The notes under the pieces are model-generated. The model was not told the DNA's origin, ran no database searches, and worked only from the letters and a program-made list of their open reading frames with translations. The position numbers were made by a program, and so were the translations under genes. From the NCBI RefSeq assembly GCF_031624395.1, contig NZ_JAMQON010000001.1:310001-374000 (forward strand): a stretch of DNA of 64,000 bases, given 5' to 3'. Of this stretch, positions 17,341 through 25,277 are shown piece by piece; positions within the stretch are counted from its first letter, which is position 1, and each line of letters starts with the position of its first letter. The DNA comes from Halomicroarcula saliterrae. GTDB taxonomy: Archaea; Halobacteriota; Halobacteria; Halobacteriales; Haloarculaceae.

Positions 17341-17931
17341 ATGGGTTTGCTTCAGAAGCTGAAATCTGCACTCGGGCTCAACGGGGCCGAGTCGTCGGAG
17401 GCGGGTCACTCCGACGACGTCGACGTCACTGTCGAGCGTGAGCCCTCTACCGAGGGCGAGGACGCGGTCAAGGGAACCGACACGGCAAGTAGTGCTGGGA
17501 GTGCGACGGAGACGCCAGACGAGTCGGCGACGGAGACTGACGACGCCCCGTCCGCCGACGAGTTCGAGACGGTGGCGGAATCCGACGAGTTCGGTGACGC
17601 GACCACCGACGGCGAATCCGCCGACGCCGAGACCGCCGACGACGGCACCGACGAGACCGCCGAGGGCGCCGGGGCTATCGAGGAAGCCGAACCGGACGAC
17701 GCCGAATCGACCGAGCCCGACCGGGTCGACGGCGACGACGCCGCCGAGGGGAGCTCGGACCCGGTCACGGAGCTGAACGGTATCGGGCCGGCGTACGGCG
17801 ACCGGCTCGCGGGCGCGGGCATCGAGACCGTCGGTGAGCTCGCCGTGGCCGACGCCGCCGACGTGGCGGACCGAATCGACCTCGGCGAGAGCCGCGTCGC
17901 GGACTGGGTCGAACAGGCGAAGACGTACTGA
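17341..17931 (+). CDS. Acidic protein with C-terminal helix-hairpin-helix domain
   Basis: 196 residues. The first 135 are very acidic and low-complexity (Glu, Asp, Thr, Ser, Ala), probably disordered. The last 55 form a helix-hairpin-helix unit, LNGIGPAYGDRLAGAGIETV, of the kind that follows non-sequence-specific DNA-binding folds. The N-terminal MGLLQKLKSALGL is a short amphipathic helix. It may bind DNA or act as a protein adaptor; the function is not known. It is downstream of aroE with its own gap of 50 bases. Confidence 0.75.
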   Translation: MGLLQKLKSALGLNGAESSEAGHSDDVDVTVEREPSTEGEDAVKGTDTASSAGSATETPDESATETDDAPSADEFETVAESDEFGDATTDGESADAETADDGTDETAEGAGAIEEAEPDDAESTEPDRVDGDDAAEGSSDPVTELNGIGPAYGDRLAGAGIETVGELAVADAADVADRIDLGESRVADWVEQAKTY

Positions 17932-18039
17932 TTCTGCGGCTCGCGTCCTTCGCTCGGGGGCTGATTCCCACGTGGCCGGCGGGTGGAGACAGCTGCCCGA
18001 ACCGCAAGCGAATTATCCGCCGGCCTGCTTTCCCCGGTA

Positions 18040-19512
18040 ATGCCACGGGTCGAGACGAGCCGGGACACCTTCGAGACGCTCGCGGCCGACGCGCCGCCGC
18101 GGGCCCGGATTCCCGTCGCGGTCACCGTCACCGTCGAGGACCCGTTCGCGGCCTACCGCCGGGCCCGCGACCCGACCGGCGGCGTGTATCTCGGGACGAC
18201 CGGCGGGCAGTCGGGCTGGGGCTATTTCGCCACCGCGCCGGCCGAGTTCACCGAGGTGGGTCCCGACGACGGCGGGGCGCTCGCCGCGCTGACCGACGTA
18301 CTCGCGGACGAGCGGCTCGTCCGCGGGGACTGTGCGGTCCCCTACCCCTGTGGCGCTATCGGCTGGCTCTCCTACGACGTCGTCCGCGAGCTGGAGCGAC
18401 TGCCCGACAGCGCCGTCGACGACCGCGCGCTCCCCCGGGTACAGCTCGCGACCTACGACCGCGTCGCGGCGTGGCCGGAACCCCGCGGTGAGGGGCCGGT
18501 CGAACTCACGGTCACGGCGTGTCCGCGACTCGCCGACCACGAGTCCGTCAGCGTGGCCTACGAGTTCGCCCGCCAGCACGCACTGGAGCTCGCCCGCGCG
18601 GCGACGGCGGGCGACCCGGCGGTCGGTGACCCGCCGGTCGAGACCGACAGCGCGGCCTTCGAGAGCGAGTACACCCGCGAGGAGTTCGCCGAACGGGTCC
18701 GGACGGTCAAACGGTACGTCCGCGACGGCGACACGTTCCAGACCAACATCTCACAGCGCCTCTCCGCCCCCGCCGCGGTCCATCCGGTCGAGGCGTTCGA
18801 CGCCCTGCGACGGGTGAACCCGGCGCCGTACTCCGCCCTCGTGGAGTTCCCCGGCGTCGACCTGGTGAGCGCGAGCCCCGAGCTCCTGTTGCACCGCGAC
18901 GGCGACCACCTCCGCACGGAACCAATCGCCGGCACGCGCCCCCGCGGGGAGACGCCCGAGGAAGACGAACGGCTGGCCGAGGACCTGCGCACCGACGAGA
19001 AAGAGCGGGCCGAGCACGCGATGCTGGTCGACCTCGAACGCAACGATCTGGGGAAAGTGAGCCAGTTCGGCTCCGTCGAGGTGACCGATTACCGCCGCGT
19101 CGACCGCTACTCCGAGGTGATGCATCTGGTCTCGGAGGTCGAGGGTCGCCTGCGCGGGCGGGCCACGCTGGAGGACGCCGTCGCCGCGGTGTTCCCCGGC
19201 GGCACTATCACCGGCGCGCCCAAGCCGCGGACGATGGAGATAATCGACGAGGTCGAGGGGACCCGTCGCGGACCGTACACCGGCTCTATCGGCGTGTTCG
19301 GATTCGACGGGAAAGCGACGCTGAACATCGTCATCAGGACGCTGGTGCGGTACGCCCAGACCTACTACCTCCGTGTCGGCGCGGGCATCGTCCACGACTC
19401 GGACCCGGACAGCGAGTACGAGGAGACGCTGGACAAGGGCCGGGCGCTCGTGACCGCCGTCGACGAGGCGCTGGGCAAGCGCGCGGACCTCTCCGTGGAG
19501 GGCGCGAAGTGA
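18040..19512 (+). CDS. pabB: Chorismate-binding enzyme: aminodeoxychorismate or anthranilate synthase component I
   Basis: 490 residues of the TrpE/PabB family. Visible are the [13 protein letters not shown]-terminal block, [11 protein letters not shown], the [10 protein letters not shown] active-site strand, [15 protein letters not shown], the [18 protein letters not shown] motif and GPYTGSIG. The operon, with a glutaminase and a class IV aminotransferase-fold enzyme, says PabB. However, the PIxGT strand has Ala where classical PabB has the nucleophilic Lys, which is the anthranilate-synthase state. Both activities are possible. ATG at 18040 was chosen; AATTATCC lies about 27 bases upstream. 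Confidence 0.88.
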   Translation: MPRVETSRDTFETLAADAPPRARIPVAVTVTVEDPFAAYRRARDPTGGVYLGTTGGQSGWGYFATAPAEFTEVGPDDGGALAALTDVLADERLVRGDCAVPYPCGAIGWLSYDVVRELERLPDSAVDDRALPRVQLATYDRVAAWPEPRGEGPVELTVTACPRLADHESVSVAYEFARQHALELARAATAGDPAVGDPPVETDSAAFESEYTREEFAERVRTVKRYVRDGDTFQTNISQRLSAPAAVHPVEAFDALRRVNPAPYSALVEFPGVDLVSASPELLLHRDGDHLRTEPIAGTRPRGETPEEDERLAEDLRTDEKERAEHAMLVDLERNDLGKVSQFGSVEVTDYRRVDRYSEVMHLVSEVEGRLRGRATLEDAVAAVFPGGTITGAPKPRTMEIIDEVEGTRRGPYTGSIGVFGFDGKATLNIVIRTLVRYAQTYYLRVGAGIVHDSDPDSEYEETLDKGRALVTAVDEALGKRADLSVEGAK

Positions 19513-20132
19513 GCGAGTCGCTCGCCCCGACGATTCTGGTCGTCGACAACTACGACTCCTTTGCCTACAATCTCGTCCAGTACGTCGGCGAGGTCGTGCT
19601 CCGCCTGGGCGGCGGCGAGGACGACGTGGTGGTCCGGCGAAACGACGCCGTCACCGTCGAGGGGATACACGACCTCGACCCCGACGGTATCGTCGTCTCG
19701 CCCGGCCCGGGAACGCCCGACGAGGCCGGCGTCTCGATGCCGACCTTCGCCGAGCTGGACTACCCGACGCTCGGCGTCTGTCTGGGCCACCAGGCGCTGT
19801 GTGCCGCAAACGGGAGCCCTGTCGGCCACGCCGACGCCGTCGTTCACGGCAAGTCCTCGCTGGTGACCCACGACGGCGAGGGCGTCTTCGAGGGCGTCCC
19901 CGACCCGGTCGAGGTCGGGCGCTACCACTCGCTCGCGGTCCGGCGCGACGACCTACCCGACGCGCTCGAAGAGACGGCCCACACCGTCGCCGAGGACGAG
20001 GCCGACATCGTCATGGCGGTCCGCCACCGCGAGGCGCCCCACGTCGGCGTCCAGTTCCACCCCGAGAGCATCCTCACCGACCACGGGAAGACCATGGTCG
20101 AGAACTTCTGTCTCGCATGCAATACCACGTAA
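19509..20132 (+). CDS. pabA: Glutamine amidotransferase subunit (PabA/TrpG)
   Basis: 207 residues, class I glutaminase. [17 protein letters not shown] opens the domain, the nucleophile Cys is in [14 protein letters not shown] (about 85), and the His/Glu pair is in VQFHPESI (about 183). It supplies ammonia to the chorismate enzyme encoded just upstream. It starts with GTG at 19509 inside the last codons of pabB (GTGA overlap), so the subunits are translated together. Its own end overlaps pabC by 16 bases. Confidence 0.92.
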   Translation: MSESLAPTILVVDNYDSFAYNLVQYVGEVVLRLGGGEDDVVVRRNDAVTVEGIHDLDPDGIVVSPGPGTPDEAGVSMPTFAELDYPTLGVCLGHQALCAANGSPVGHADAVVHGKSSLVTHDGEGVFEGVPDPVEVGRYHSLAVRRDDLPDALEETAHTVAEDEADIVMAVRHREAPHVGVQFHPESILTDHGKTMVENFCLACNTT

Positions 20133-20989
20133 ACGGCGACCTCGTCCCCGAGGACGAGGCCACGGTGTCGGTCCGCGACAGAGGGTTCATGTACGGCGAC
20201 GCAGCCTTCGAGACGCTGCGCGTGTACGGCGGTGACCCCTTCGAGTGGGACGCCCACCGCGAGCGGCTCGCCCACACCGCCGGGACGCTGGGCTTCGCCG
20301 ACGCGGTCCCCGACGACCTCCGGGAGCGCGTCGCCGAGACGCTCGCCGCCAACGACCTGACTGAGGCGTACTGTAAGGTCTCTGTCTCCCGCGGCGTCCA
20401 GCCCGGCACACTGGACCCCCAACCCGAAGTTGACCCGACGGTCGTCGTCATCACGAAGCCGCTGCCGCGTGGCGGCCGCGACGGCGAGCGCGTCTGGGAC
20501 GGTCCCGCGACGGTCCAGACCGTCAGGACCCGCCGAGTCCCCGGCGAGGCCGTCCCGGCCGACATCAAGAGCCACAACTACCTGAACGGGATTCTCGGCC
20601 GGCTCGAACTCCGCCGGTCGGCCGGCGACGGCGGCCCCGCCGACGAGTGCCTGCTGCGCGATATCGACGGTAACGTCGCCGAGGGCGCGACGAGCAACGT
20701 CTTCTTCGTCACCGAGAACGGGCTCCGGACGCCCAGTGCGGACCTCGACCTCCTGCCCGGCGTGACCCGCGACGTCGTGCTCGACCTGGCTCGCGACGAG
20801 GGCTTTCCCGTCGAGACCGGCGCGTACTCCCTCGACGCCCTCAGAAACGCCGACGAGGCTTTTCTTACTAATTCGACGTGGGAGATTCGCCCAGTCGAGA
20901 CGGTCGACGGCATCGACGTGGGTGCGGGGCCGATGACGAAATTGCTGCAGCGACTGTACGACGAGCGGGTAGAGACGCTGCACTACTGA
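20117..20989 (+). CDS. pabC: Class IV aminotransferase-fold enzyme, probably aminodeoxychorismate lyase
   Basis: 290 residues. Fold-type IV PLP enzyme: MYGDAAFETLRVYGG near 25, the likely PLP lysine in DIKSHNYLNGILGRLE near 155, EGATSNVFFV near 190 and LLPGVTRDVVLDLA near 210. In this family branched-chain transaminase, D-alanine transaminase and 4-amino-4-deoxychorismate lyase look alike. The tight operon with pabB and pabA favours the lyase, giving p-aminobenzoate for the folate or pterin route. ATG at 20117 overlaps pabA. Confidence 0.85.
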   Translation: MQYHVNGDLVPEDEATVSVRDRGFMYGDAAFETLRVYGGDPFEWDAHRERLAHTAGTLGFADAVPDDLRERVAETLAANDLTEAYCKVSVSRGVQPGTLDPQPEVDPTVVVITKPLPRGGRDGERVWDGPATVQTVRTRRVPGEAVPADIKSHNYLNGILGRLELRRSAGDGGPADECLLRDIDGNVAEGATSNVFFVTENGLRTPSADLDLLPGVTRDVVLDLARDEGFPVETGAYSLDALRNADEAFLTNSTWEIRPVETVDGIDVGAGPMTKLLQRLYDERVETLHY

Positions 20990-21067
20990 TACTGGTGGCT
21001 GTGACAAACTGAAGGCATTCGCTACCCGAGGTGGCGAATATCTCAACGAACGTACAGCCACCAGTAT
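20989..21067. repeat. 79-base nested palindrome after pabC
   Basis: A perfect 14-base inverted repeat, ATACTGGTGGCTGT at 20989-21002 and its complement at 21054-21067, begins on the last base of the pabC stop codon. The 51-base interior holds a second hairpin (ATTCGCTAC against GTGGCGAAT, one G-T pair, 5-base loop). It could terminate or stabilise the pabBAC message, or be a small element remnant. Confidence 0.6.
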
Positions 21068-21082
21068 GACCGCCGAGCCCGA

Positions 21083-21253
21083 TTACACCTCCTCGATGTT
21101 CTCCTTGAGCGTTTCGACGGTCCCCTCGTCAAGTTCGAGGTCGGGGTGTTCCTCGGCGGCGTGGCCCTCGGCCACCTCGAGTATCTCCGCTACGGTCTCT
21201 TCGGTAATCGTTGCCTCACAGCCGTCGACGACACAGCTGAGTTGTTGTGCCAT
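21083..21253 (-). CDS. DUF1059-family small protein
   Basis: 56 residues starting MAQQLSCVVDGCEATITEETVAEILE. The Cys pair (CVVDGC) and the HAAEEHPD segment match the DUF1059 pattern of short proteins with a presumed metal site. The function is not known. The frame extends upstream to 21307, but the ATG at 21253 gives the family start. Confidence 0.78.
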   Translation of the reverse strand: MAQQLSCVVDGCEATITEETVAEILEVAEGHAAEEHPDLELDEGTVETLKENIEEV

Positions 21254-21352
21254 TGCAGATGTCCGTACCGGGTAGACTCCATTGGGAGTTCGCTTGGTTA
21301 GAACCAACGTATCATCGTCGGCCCCTTTGCCTCTGGCACTGTGACCGGAGCT

Positions 21353-22099
21353 TCACGTCCCGGTGTCGTCGACCCGGCCCCACGCCACTTCCGACGCGAA
21401 CTCCGTCGCGAGCCACGCCTCTGCACGGGAGAGCCGATACTGGACCGTCGACTGTGGGATGTCCAGTTCGTCGGCGAGTTCCTGTGTGGTGATCCCCCGA
21501 GGGGTCTCGTAGTACCCCCGTTCGACGGCCTCCCTGAGCATCGTCCGCTGCTCGTAGGGAACGTCGGCCAGCGAGACGACGGTGTCCCCCCACCGCGTCG
21601 GCTCTTTCAGGTGGTCGAGACTTAGCCGGAGCCCGTCTCGGAGCCCGCTGTGGATAGTGTCGTACAGGTCGCCCAGTTCCGCGTCCTCCGGGACGAGAAT
21701 GCGCCACCGGTACTGGTCGCCGCGGCGTTCGGCGTCGTGGACGAGGCCGTCGCCGAGGTGGGTGACGCCGAGCCCGGGTATCGAGTGACAGTCCTCGCCG
21801 TCCGTTCCGTACGAGTAGACGGTCCGGCTGTTCTCGCCGCTCGATAGCAGTTCGTACGTCCACTGCGTATCACAGAGCTCCGCGCTGAGACACTCGTTGC
21901 AGTGTGTCGGGTCGAGGAAGATATCGTCCAGCCGTTCGAGCGCCGCGGCGGGACCGGTGATGCGGTTGAGAAACCAGACGCTGTCTTCGGTCACGCTACA
22001 GTCCAGCAAGGTCATCACGATGTCCGGATACGCTATCAACACGTCGGCTATCGGGTCGCTTCCCTTGTCGTACGTGACGGTGAACACGAACTCCTGCAT
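21353..22099 (-). CDS. Bacterio-opsin activator-like HTH-10 transcriptional regulator
   Basis: 248 residues. The N-terminal 150 residues are a Bat-type input region (EFVFTVTYDKGSDPIADVL). The C-terminal 55 are the HTH-10 domain, with LREAVERGYYETPRGITTQELADEL, then IPQSTVQYRLSRAEAWL as the recognition helices. It probably binds DNA in response to an unknown signal. A Cys cluster, HCNECLSAELC near residues 67-77, could bind metal or sense redox. It is a single leftward gene; its target is not visible from context. Confidence 0.85.
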   Translation of the reverse strand: MQEFVFTVTYDKGSDPIADVLIAYPDIVMTLLDCSVTEDSVWFLNRITGPAAALERLDDIFLDPTHCNECLSAELCDTQWTYELLSSGENSRTVYSYGTDGEDCHSIPGLGVTHLGDGLVHDAERRGDQYRWRILVPEDAELGDLYDTIHSGLRDGLRLSLDHLKEPTRWGDTVVSLADVPYEQRTMLREAVERGYYETPRGITTQELADELDIPQSTVQYRLSRAEAWLATEFASEVAWGRVDDTGT

Positions 22100-22236
22100 T
22101 TTTGCGTATAGATGTCCCAGGTCCCTTTATCGGTAAGGGCGGTTTCGGTCATTACCAACACAGCCACCGTGCTATAGCCCACGCTGTGTTCAGGGAGTGC
22201 CGCGTGGCCCGCGGCGGACGCCGCGACGCCGGGTCC

Positions 22237-23292
22237 TCACACGTCCTCCCGTTCGACGCCCTCGACGTCGAGAATCAGGTCGGGCCCGTACGCGCCGGCG
22301 GGCGTCCGGTACCCCGGTGGCGCGTCGCCGTCGAGCGCTCGCCGCGCGGTCGCCAGCGCCGTCTCGACGGTCAGCGCGTAGGTGTGTGGGCCACGCAGCC
22401 GCGACACCGCGCGGTCGCCATCGCCGTTGCGGACCTCGCCCCAGACGTAGCTCTCGCCGCTCGCCCGGTCGTCGGCGCTCGGTCCCTCGGTGGTCCGTTC
22501 GATGAGCCACTGGAGGCCGGTCCTGACCCGTGGGAGCGAGAGCAGCGGCGCGAGCAGTCCGGTGGCCCGCTGTAGCTTGACGGCGCGCTCGGGCATCGCC
22601 ATGTACGTGGTGACGTTCGGGATGCCGGTGGTGTGGTAGGCGGTCGACACGTCGCCCCAGGGAATCGCCGCGACGTGCTGGGCGTCCAGCCCCCAGCCGA
22701 AATCCACCGTGCGCGTCTCGTGGGCGGTCGGGACGTCCTCGATGCGACCGTCGCGGCGGACGGCGCCGCCGCCGTCGAGGTGTTCGACCATCGTCTTGGC
22801 CGTCCCGCGGGAGACGCCGTTCTCGGCGCGGAAGGCGAGTTCGAGCGTGTCGGCGTCGGGCAGGCGCTCGGCGAGGTGGGCCGCAAGGCAGTCCGTGGGC
22901 ACGACGTCGAAGCCCACGCCGGGGAGCAACATCACGCCGGCCGCCTCGGCCTCGTCGCTCCGCTCGTGGACGGCCTCGAAGACCGTGAGTTCGCCGGTGA
23001 TGTCGAGATAGTGGGTGCCAGTTCGCAGGCAGGCGTCGACCATCGGTTCCCAGGTCCGCGAGAACGGGCCGGCGCAGTTGAGGACGGCGGTCGCCTCCGA
23101 CAGCAGCATGTCGAGCACGGCCGGCTCGTCCAGGGACGCGACCTCGAAATCACACTGTAGCCGTTCGGCCTGTGATTCGAGCGTGCGGCGCTCCCGCCCC
23201 GCAAGCGTCGGTTCGAGGCCGCGCTCGGCGGCGGCTTCGGCGACGAGAGCGCCCGTATAGCCGTAGGAGCCGTAGATGACGAGGTCGCCCAT
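22237..23292 (-). CDS. Saccharopine dehydrogenase-like / enoyl-reductase-like NAD(P)-binding protein
   Basis: 351 residues. The N-terminal Rossmann fold starts VIYGSYGYTGALVAEAA. NCAGPFSRTWEPMVDACL (about 70-90) and HYLDITGE (about 93) are typical of the saccharopine-dehydrogenase-like family that also includes the mycobacterial trans-acting enoyl reductase. The reaction here is not predictable; true saccharopine dehydrogenation is unlikely. It is a stand-alone leftward gene convergent with nothing obvious; the divergent Rieske-domain gene starts 95 bases away. Confidence 0.82.
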   Translation of the reverse strand: MGDLVIYGSYGYTGALVAEAAAERGLEPTLAGRERRTLESQAERLQCDFEVASLDEPAVLDMLLSEATAVLNCAGPFSRTWEPMVDACLRTGTHYLDITGELTVFEAVHERSDEAEAAGVMLLPGVGFDVVPTDCLAAHLAERLPDADTLELAFRAENGVSRGTAKTMVEHLDGGGAVRRDGRIEDVPTAHETRTVDFGWGLDAQHVAAIPWGDVSTAYHTTGIPNVTTYMAMPERAVKLQRATGLLAPLLSLPRVRTGLQWLIERTTEGPSADDRASGESYVWGEVRNGDGDRAVSRLRGPHTYALTVETALATARRALDGDAPPGYRTPAGAYGPDLILDVEGVEREDV

Positions 23293-23387
23293 ACCGGGGA
23301 TTGGCGGGCCGGGTGGAAAACGGTTGGCCGCAAAACGTGTCGATAACCGGGACGTTGAAACCCATCAGGGCCGTATCACCGCCACCA

Positions 23388-23804
23388 ATGGACGAGGACA
23401 GTCGTATCGCGGCCGTCGAAGACGTCCCCGAGGACGGCAGCTTCCTCTTTACCGTCCGTGAGGGGTTCGACACCTCGGAGGCGATTCTGGTCTCGCTCGC
23501 CGACGGCGTCGTCGCCTTCGAGAACTACTGCCCCCACTGGCGGGACGTCCGTCTGGACAAGGGCAGCGGCGCGACCGTCCGGGACGACGAACTGGTGTGT
23601 GAGAAACACGGCGCGACGTTCGAGCGCGATTCGGGCAGTTGTACGTTCGGCCCCTGTGAAGGCGCCGTCTTGGAAGAGGTCGAGACGGCCGTCGAGGACG
23701 GCGACGTCTACCTGACCGACGACCGCTACGAGTTCGAGCAGCAGGGTCCCTCCGGTGACCACGACCTCTCCTCGGGCGGCCGTATCGGGTTTTCGGGGCA
23801 GTAG
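23388..23804 (+). CDS. Rieske [2Fe-2S] domain protein
   Basis: 138 residues forming a single Rieske domain: first ligand motif Cys-Pro-His in ENYCPHWRDV (about 44-46), second Cys-x-x-His in LVCEKHGATF (about 69-72). It lacks a membrane anchor or an oxygenase partner domain, so it is probably a soluble ferredoxin-like electron carrier (NirD or dioxygenase-ferredoxin type). The ATG at 23388 is preferred over an upstream in-frame start at 23301 that has no family sequence. The redox partner is unknown. Confidence 0.85.
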   Translation: MDEDSRIAAVEDVPEDGSFLFTVREGFDTSEAILVSLADGVVAFENYCPHWRDVRLDKGSGATVRDDELVCEKHGATFERDSGSCTFGPCEGAVLEEVETAVEDGDVYLTDDRYEFEQQGPSGDHDLSSGGRIGFSGQ

Positions 23805-23908
23805 TAGACGCCGTCGTTCGCGCGGGCTCGCTGTATCGTTACTGCCGGTCGCCGGGGTGTGAGTAAGTAACAGCCACAGTTATTGCAGTAGGTGTGGTAC
23901 GTGTTCGC

Positions 23909-24046
23909 ATGACGCGCGAAAACCGCACACGGACAGAAGTCTGCCCCGAATGCGACAACAACCCCGTGGTTCTGGAACACGGCGGCTACTTCTGTGACTG
24001 CTGTAACGAGGAGTTCACTCGCGCGGACCTCGTGAAACTCAACTGA
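23909..24046 (+). CDS. Zinc-ribbon microprotein (45 aa)
   Basis: A 45-residue protein with two Cys pairs, CPECDNN at 12-18 and CDCCNEEF at 29-36, separated by VLEHGGYF. The arrangement is that of a zinc ribbon. Such one-domain zinc microproteins are common in haloarchaea and are mostly uncharacterised. The ATG and stop are clear and no other frame in the area is better. Confidence 0.68.
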   Translation: MTRENRTRTEVCPECDNNPVVLEHGGYFCDCCNEEFTRADLVKLN

Positions 24047-24199
24047 GCGGCGGGCTACTCGAACCGGTCGGTGACGCTGTCACAGTCCAGACAGCACGCC
24101 GGCGTCCGCTCCTCGCCCCCTCCGCTGGAACGCGTCGGGCGCGAACCGAATCGCCTCGCTCGCCCACACCGATTTGTGGGTCGCGGCCCTCGCTCCGGT

Positions 24200-24916
24200 A
24201 TGGCACGCACAGCAGTTATCGCCGGCGTCGGGCCGGGACTGGGCGCCACACTGGCACGCAGATTCGTCGACGAGGGCTGTCGGGTCGGCCTGTTCGCCCG
24301 CTCGAACGAGTTCGTCGACGACCTCGCGGCGGAACTGGGCGAGGACGCGCTCGCCGTCCCCACCGACATCACCGACCCCGAGGCAGTCACCGCGGGGTTC
24401 GAGGCGGTCCGCGAGCGGTTCGGACCGGTGGATGTGCTCGTCAACCACGCCAGCGGCGGCTCCTGGGAAGGCATCAGGGACATCTCGCTCGACGCCTTCG
24501 AGCAGGCGCTCGACGTCTCAGCCGTCGGCGGGTTCCTCTGTTCGCGGGAAGCCGTCGAGGACATGCTCGACGCGCGGCGAGCCTCGCCGGACGAGAACGC
24601 TGGAGGTGGGACCATCATCTTCACCGGCGCGACCTCGGCGGTCCGCGGGCGGGGCGGGGCACCGGGCTTTTCGGCCGGCAAGTTCGCCGCTCGCGGGCTG
24701 GCGGAATCTATGGCCCGCGAACTCGGGCCGGAGGGCGTCCACGTGGCTCACGTCGTCATCGACGGGCAGATAAACACGCCGGGGGTGACCGACCGAGACC
24801 CCGAGGAGCTCCTCGACCCCGAGGCCATCGCCGACGCCTACTGGACGCTCGTGACGCAGGACCGCTCGGCGTGGACGCTGGAACTGGACCTGCGACCCCA
24901 CGTCGAGTCGTTCTGA
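24200..24916 (+). CDS. Short-chain dehydrogenase-like protein lacking the catalytic Tyr
   Basis: 238 residues with an SDR Rossmann fold: GVGPGLGATLARRF near 9-22 for the dinucleotide, VNHASGG in place of NNAG, and FTGATSAVRG for the catalytic-Ser strand. At the YxxxK position the sequence is GFSAGKFA, so Phe replaces Tyr while Lys is kept. Close relatives in bacteria share this change. It may bind NAD(P) without standard alcohol dehydrogenation. The ATG at 24200 is at the first beta strand. Confidence 0.8.
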   Translation: MARTAVIAGVGPGLGATLARRFVDEGCRVGLFARSNEFVDDLAAELGEDALAVPTDITDPEAVTAGFEAVRERFGPVDVLVNHASGGSWEGIRDISLDAFEQALDVSAVGGFLCSREAVEDMLDARRASPDENAGGGTIIFTGATSAVRGRGGAPGFSAGKFAARGLAESMARELGPEGVHVAHVVIDGQINTPGVTDRDPEELLDPEAIADAYWTLVTQDRSAWTLELDLRPHVESF

Positions 24917-24937
24917 CGCCGGCCACCGATACCCCGC

Positions 24938-25228
24938 TTACCCGATCGTGTAGGCCGGTTCCGCGACGCTCTCGGCCTTGCACTCGGGACACCGGCTCGG
25001 CCGGTTCGTCAGGTCGTCGAAATCAGCGAAGCCACACTCGTTGCACTCCGGCGGGGCGACGAGCAGCTCCTCGTCCGTCGCATCGAGGGACCTGGCGATG
25101 TGTTCGACGTGTGTGAGCGCAGTGCTCGTCGGTATCTCGAAGTCGTTGGCTATACTGCCCGCGGCCATTGGCTCATCGCGCAACCGTTCCGCGATGCGCT
25201 GGCGCGTCGTGCGACTTGCCTCGCGCAT
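24938..25228 (-). CDS. Winged-helix transcriptional regulator with C-terminal zinc ribbon
   Basis: 96 residues. The N-terminal half is a small HTH (TRQRIAERLRDEPMAAGSIANDF, then TALTHVEHIARSL). The C-terminal half is a zinc ribbon with Cys pairs CNEC (about 68-71) and CPEC (about 84-87). This fusion is a common haloarchaeal regulator type. The TATA box at 25251-25256 fits a leaderless start at 25228; the open frame further upstream is arginine/proline-rich shadow. Confidence 0.8.
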   Translation of the reverse strand: MREASRTTRQRIAERLRDEPMAAGSIANDFEIPTSTALTHVEHIARSLDATDEELLVAPPECNECGFADFDDLTNRPSRCPECKAESVAEPAYTIG

Positions 25229-25250
25229 GCGGACACTTCGGGGCCGTCGA

Positions 25251-25256
25251 TAATAG
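25251..25256 (-). promoter_or_regulatory. TATA-like box of the HTH/zinc-ribbon gene
   Basis: CTATTA on the minus strand, 23-28 bases before the ATG at 25228. It sets the start at that codon. Confidence 0.45.
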
Positions 25257-25277
25257 GTTTTGTCGCCCGAGGGCGTC

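Noticed and set aside
24047-24199. A possible frameshifted small zinc-finger gene on the minus strand before the SDR gene
   Set aside because: Two frames hold protein-like pieces (ASEAIRFAPDAFQ and TPACCLDCDSVTDRFE), but no start codon or alignment links them. The evidence is too thin for a pseudogene call.
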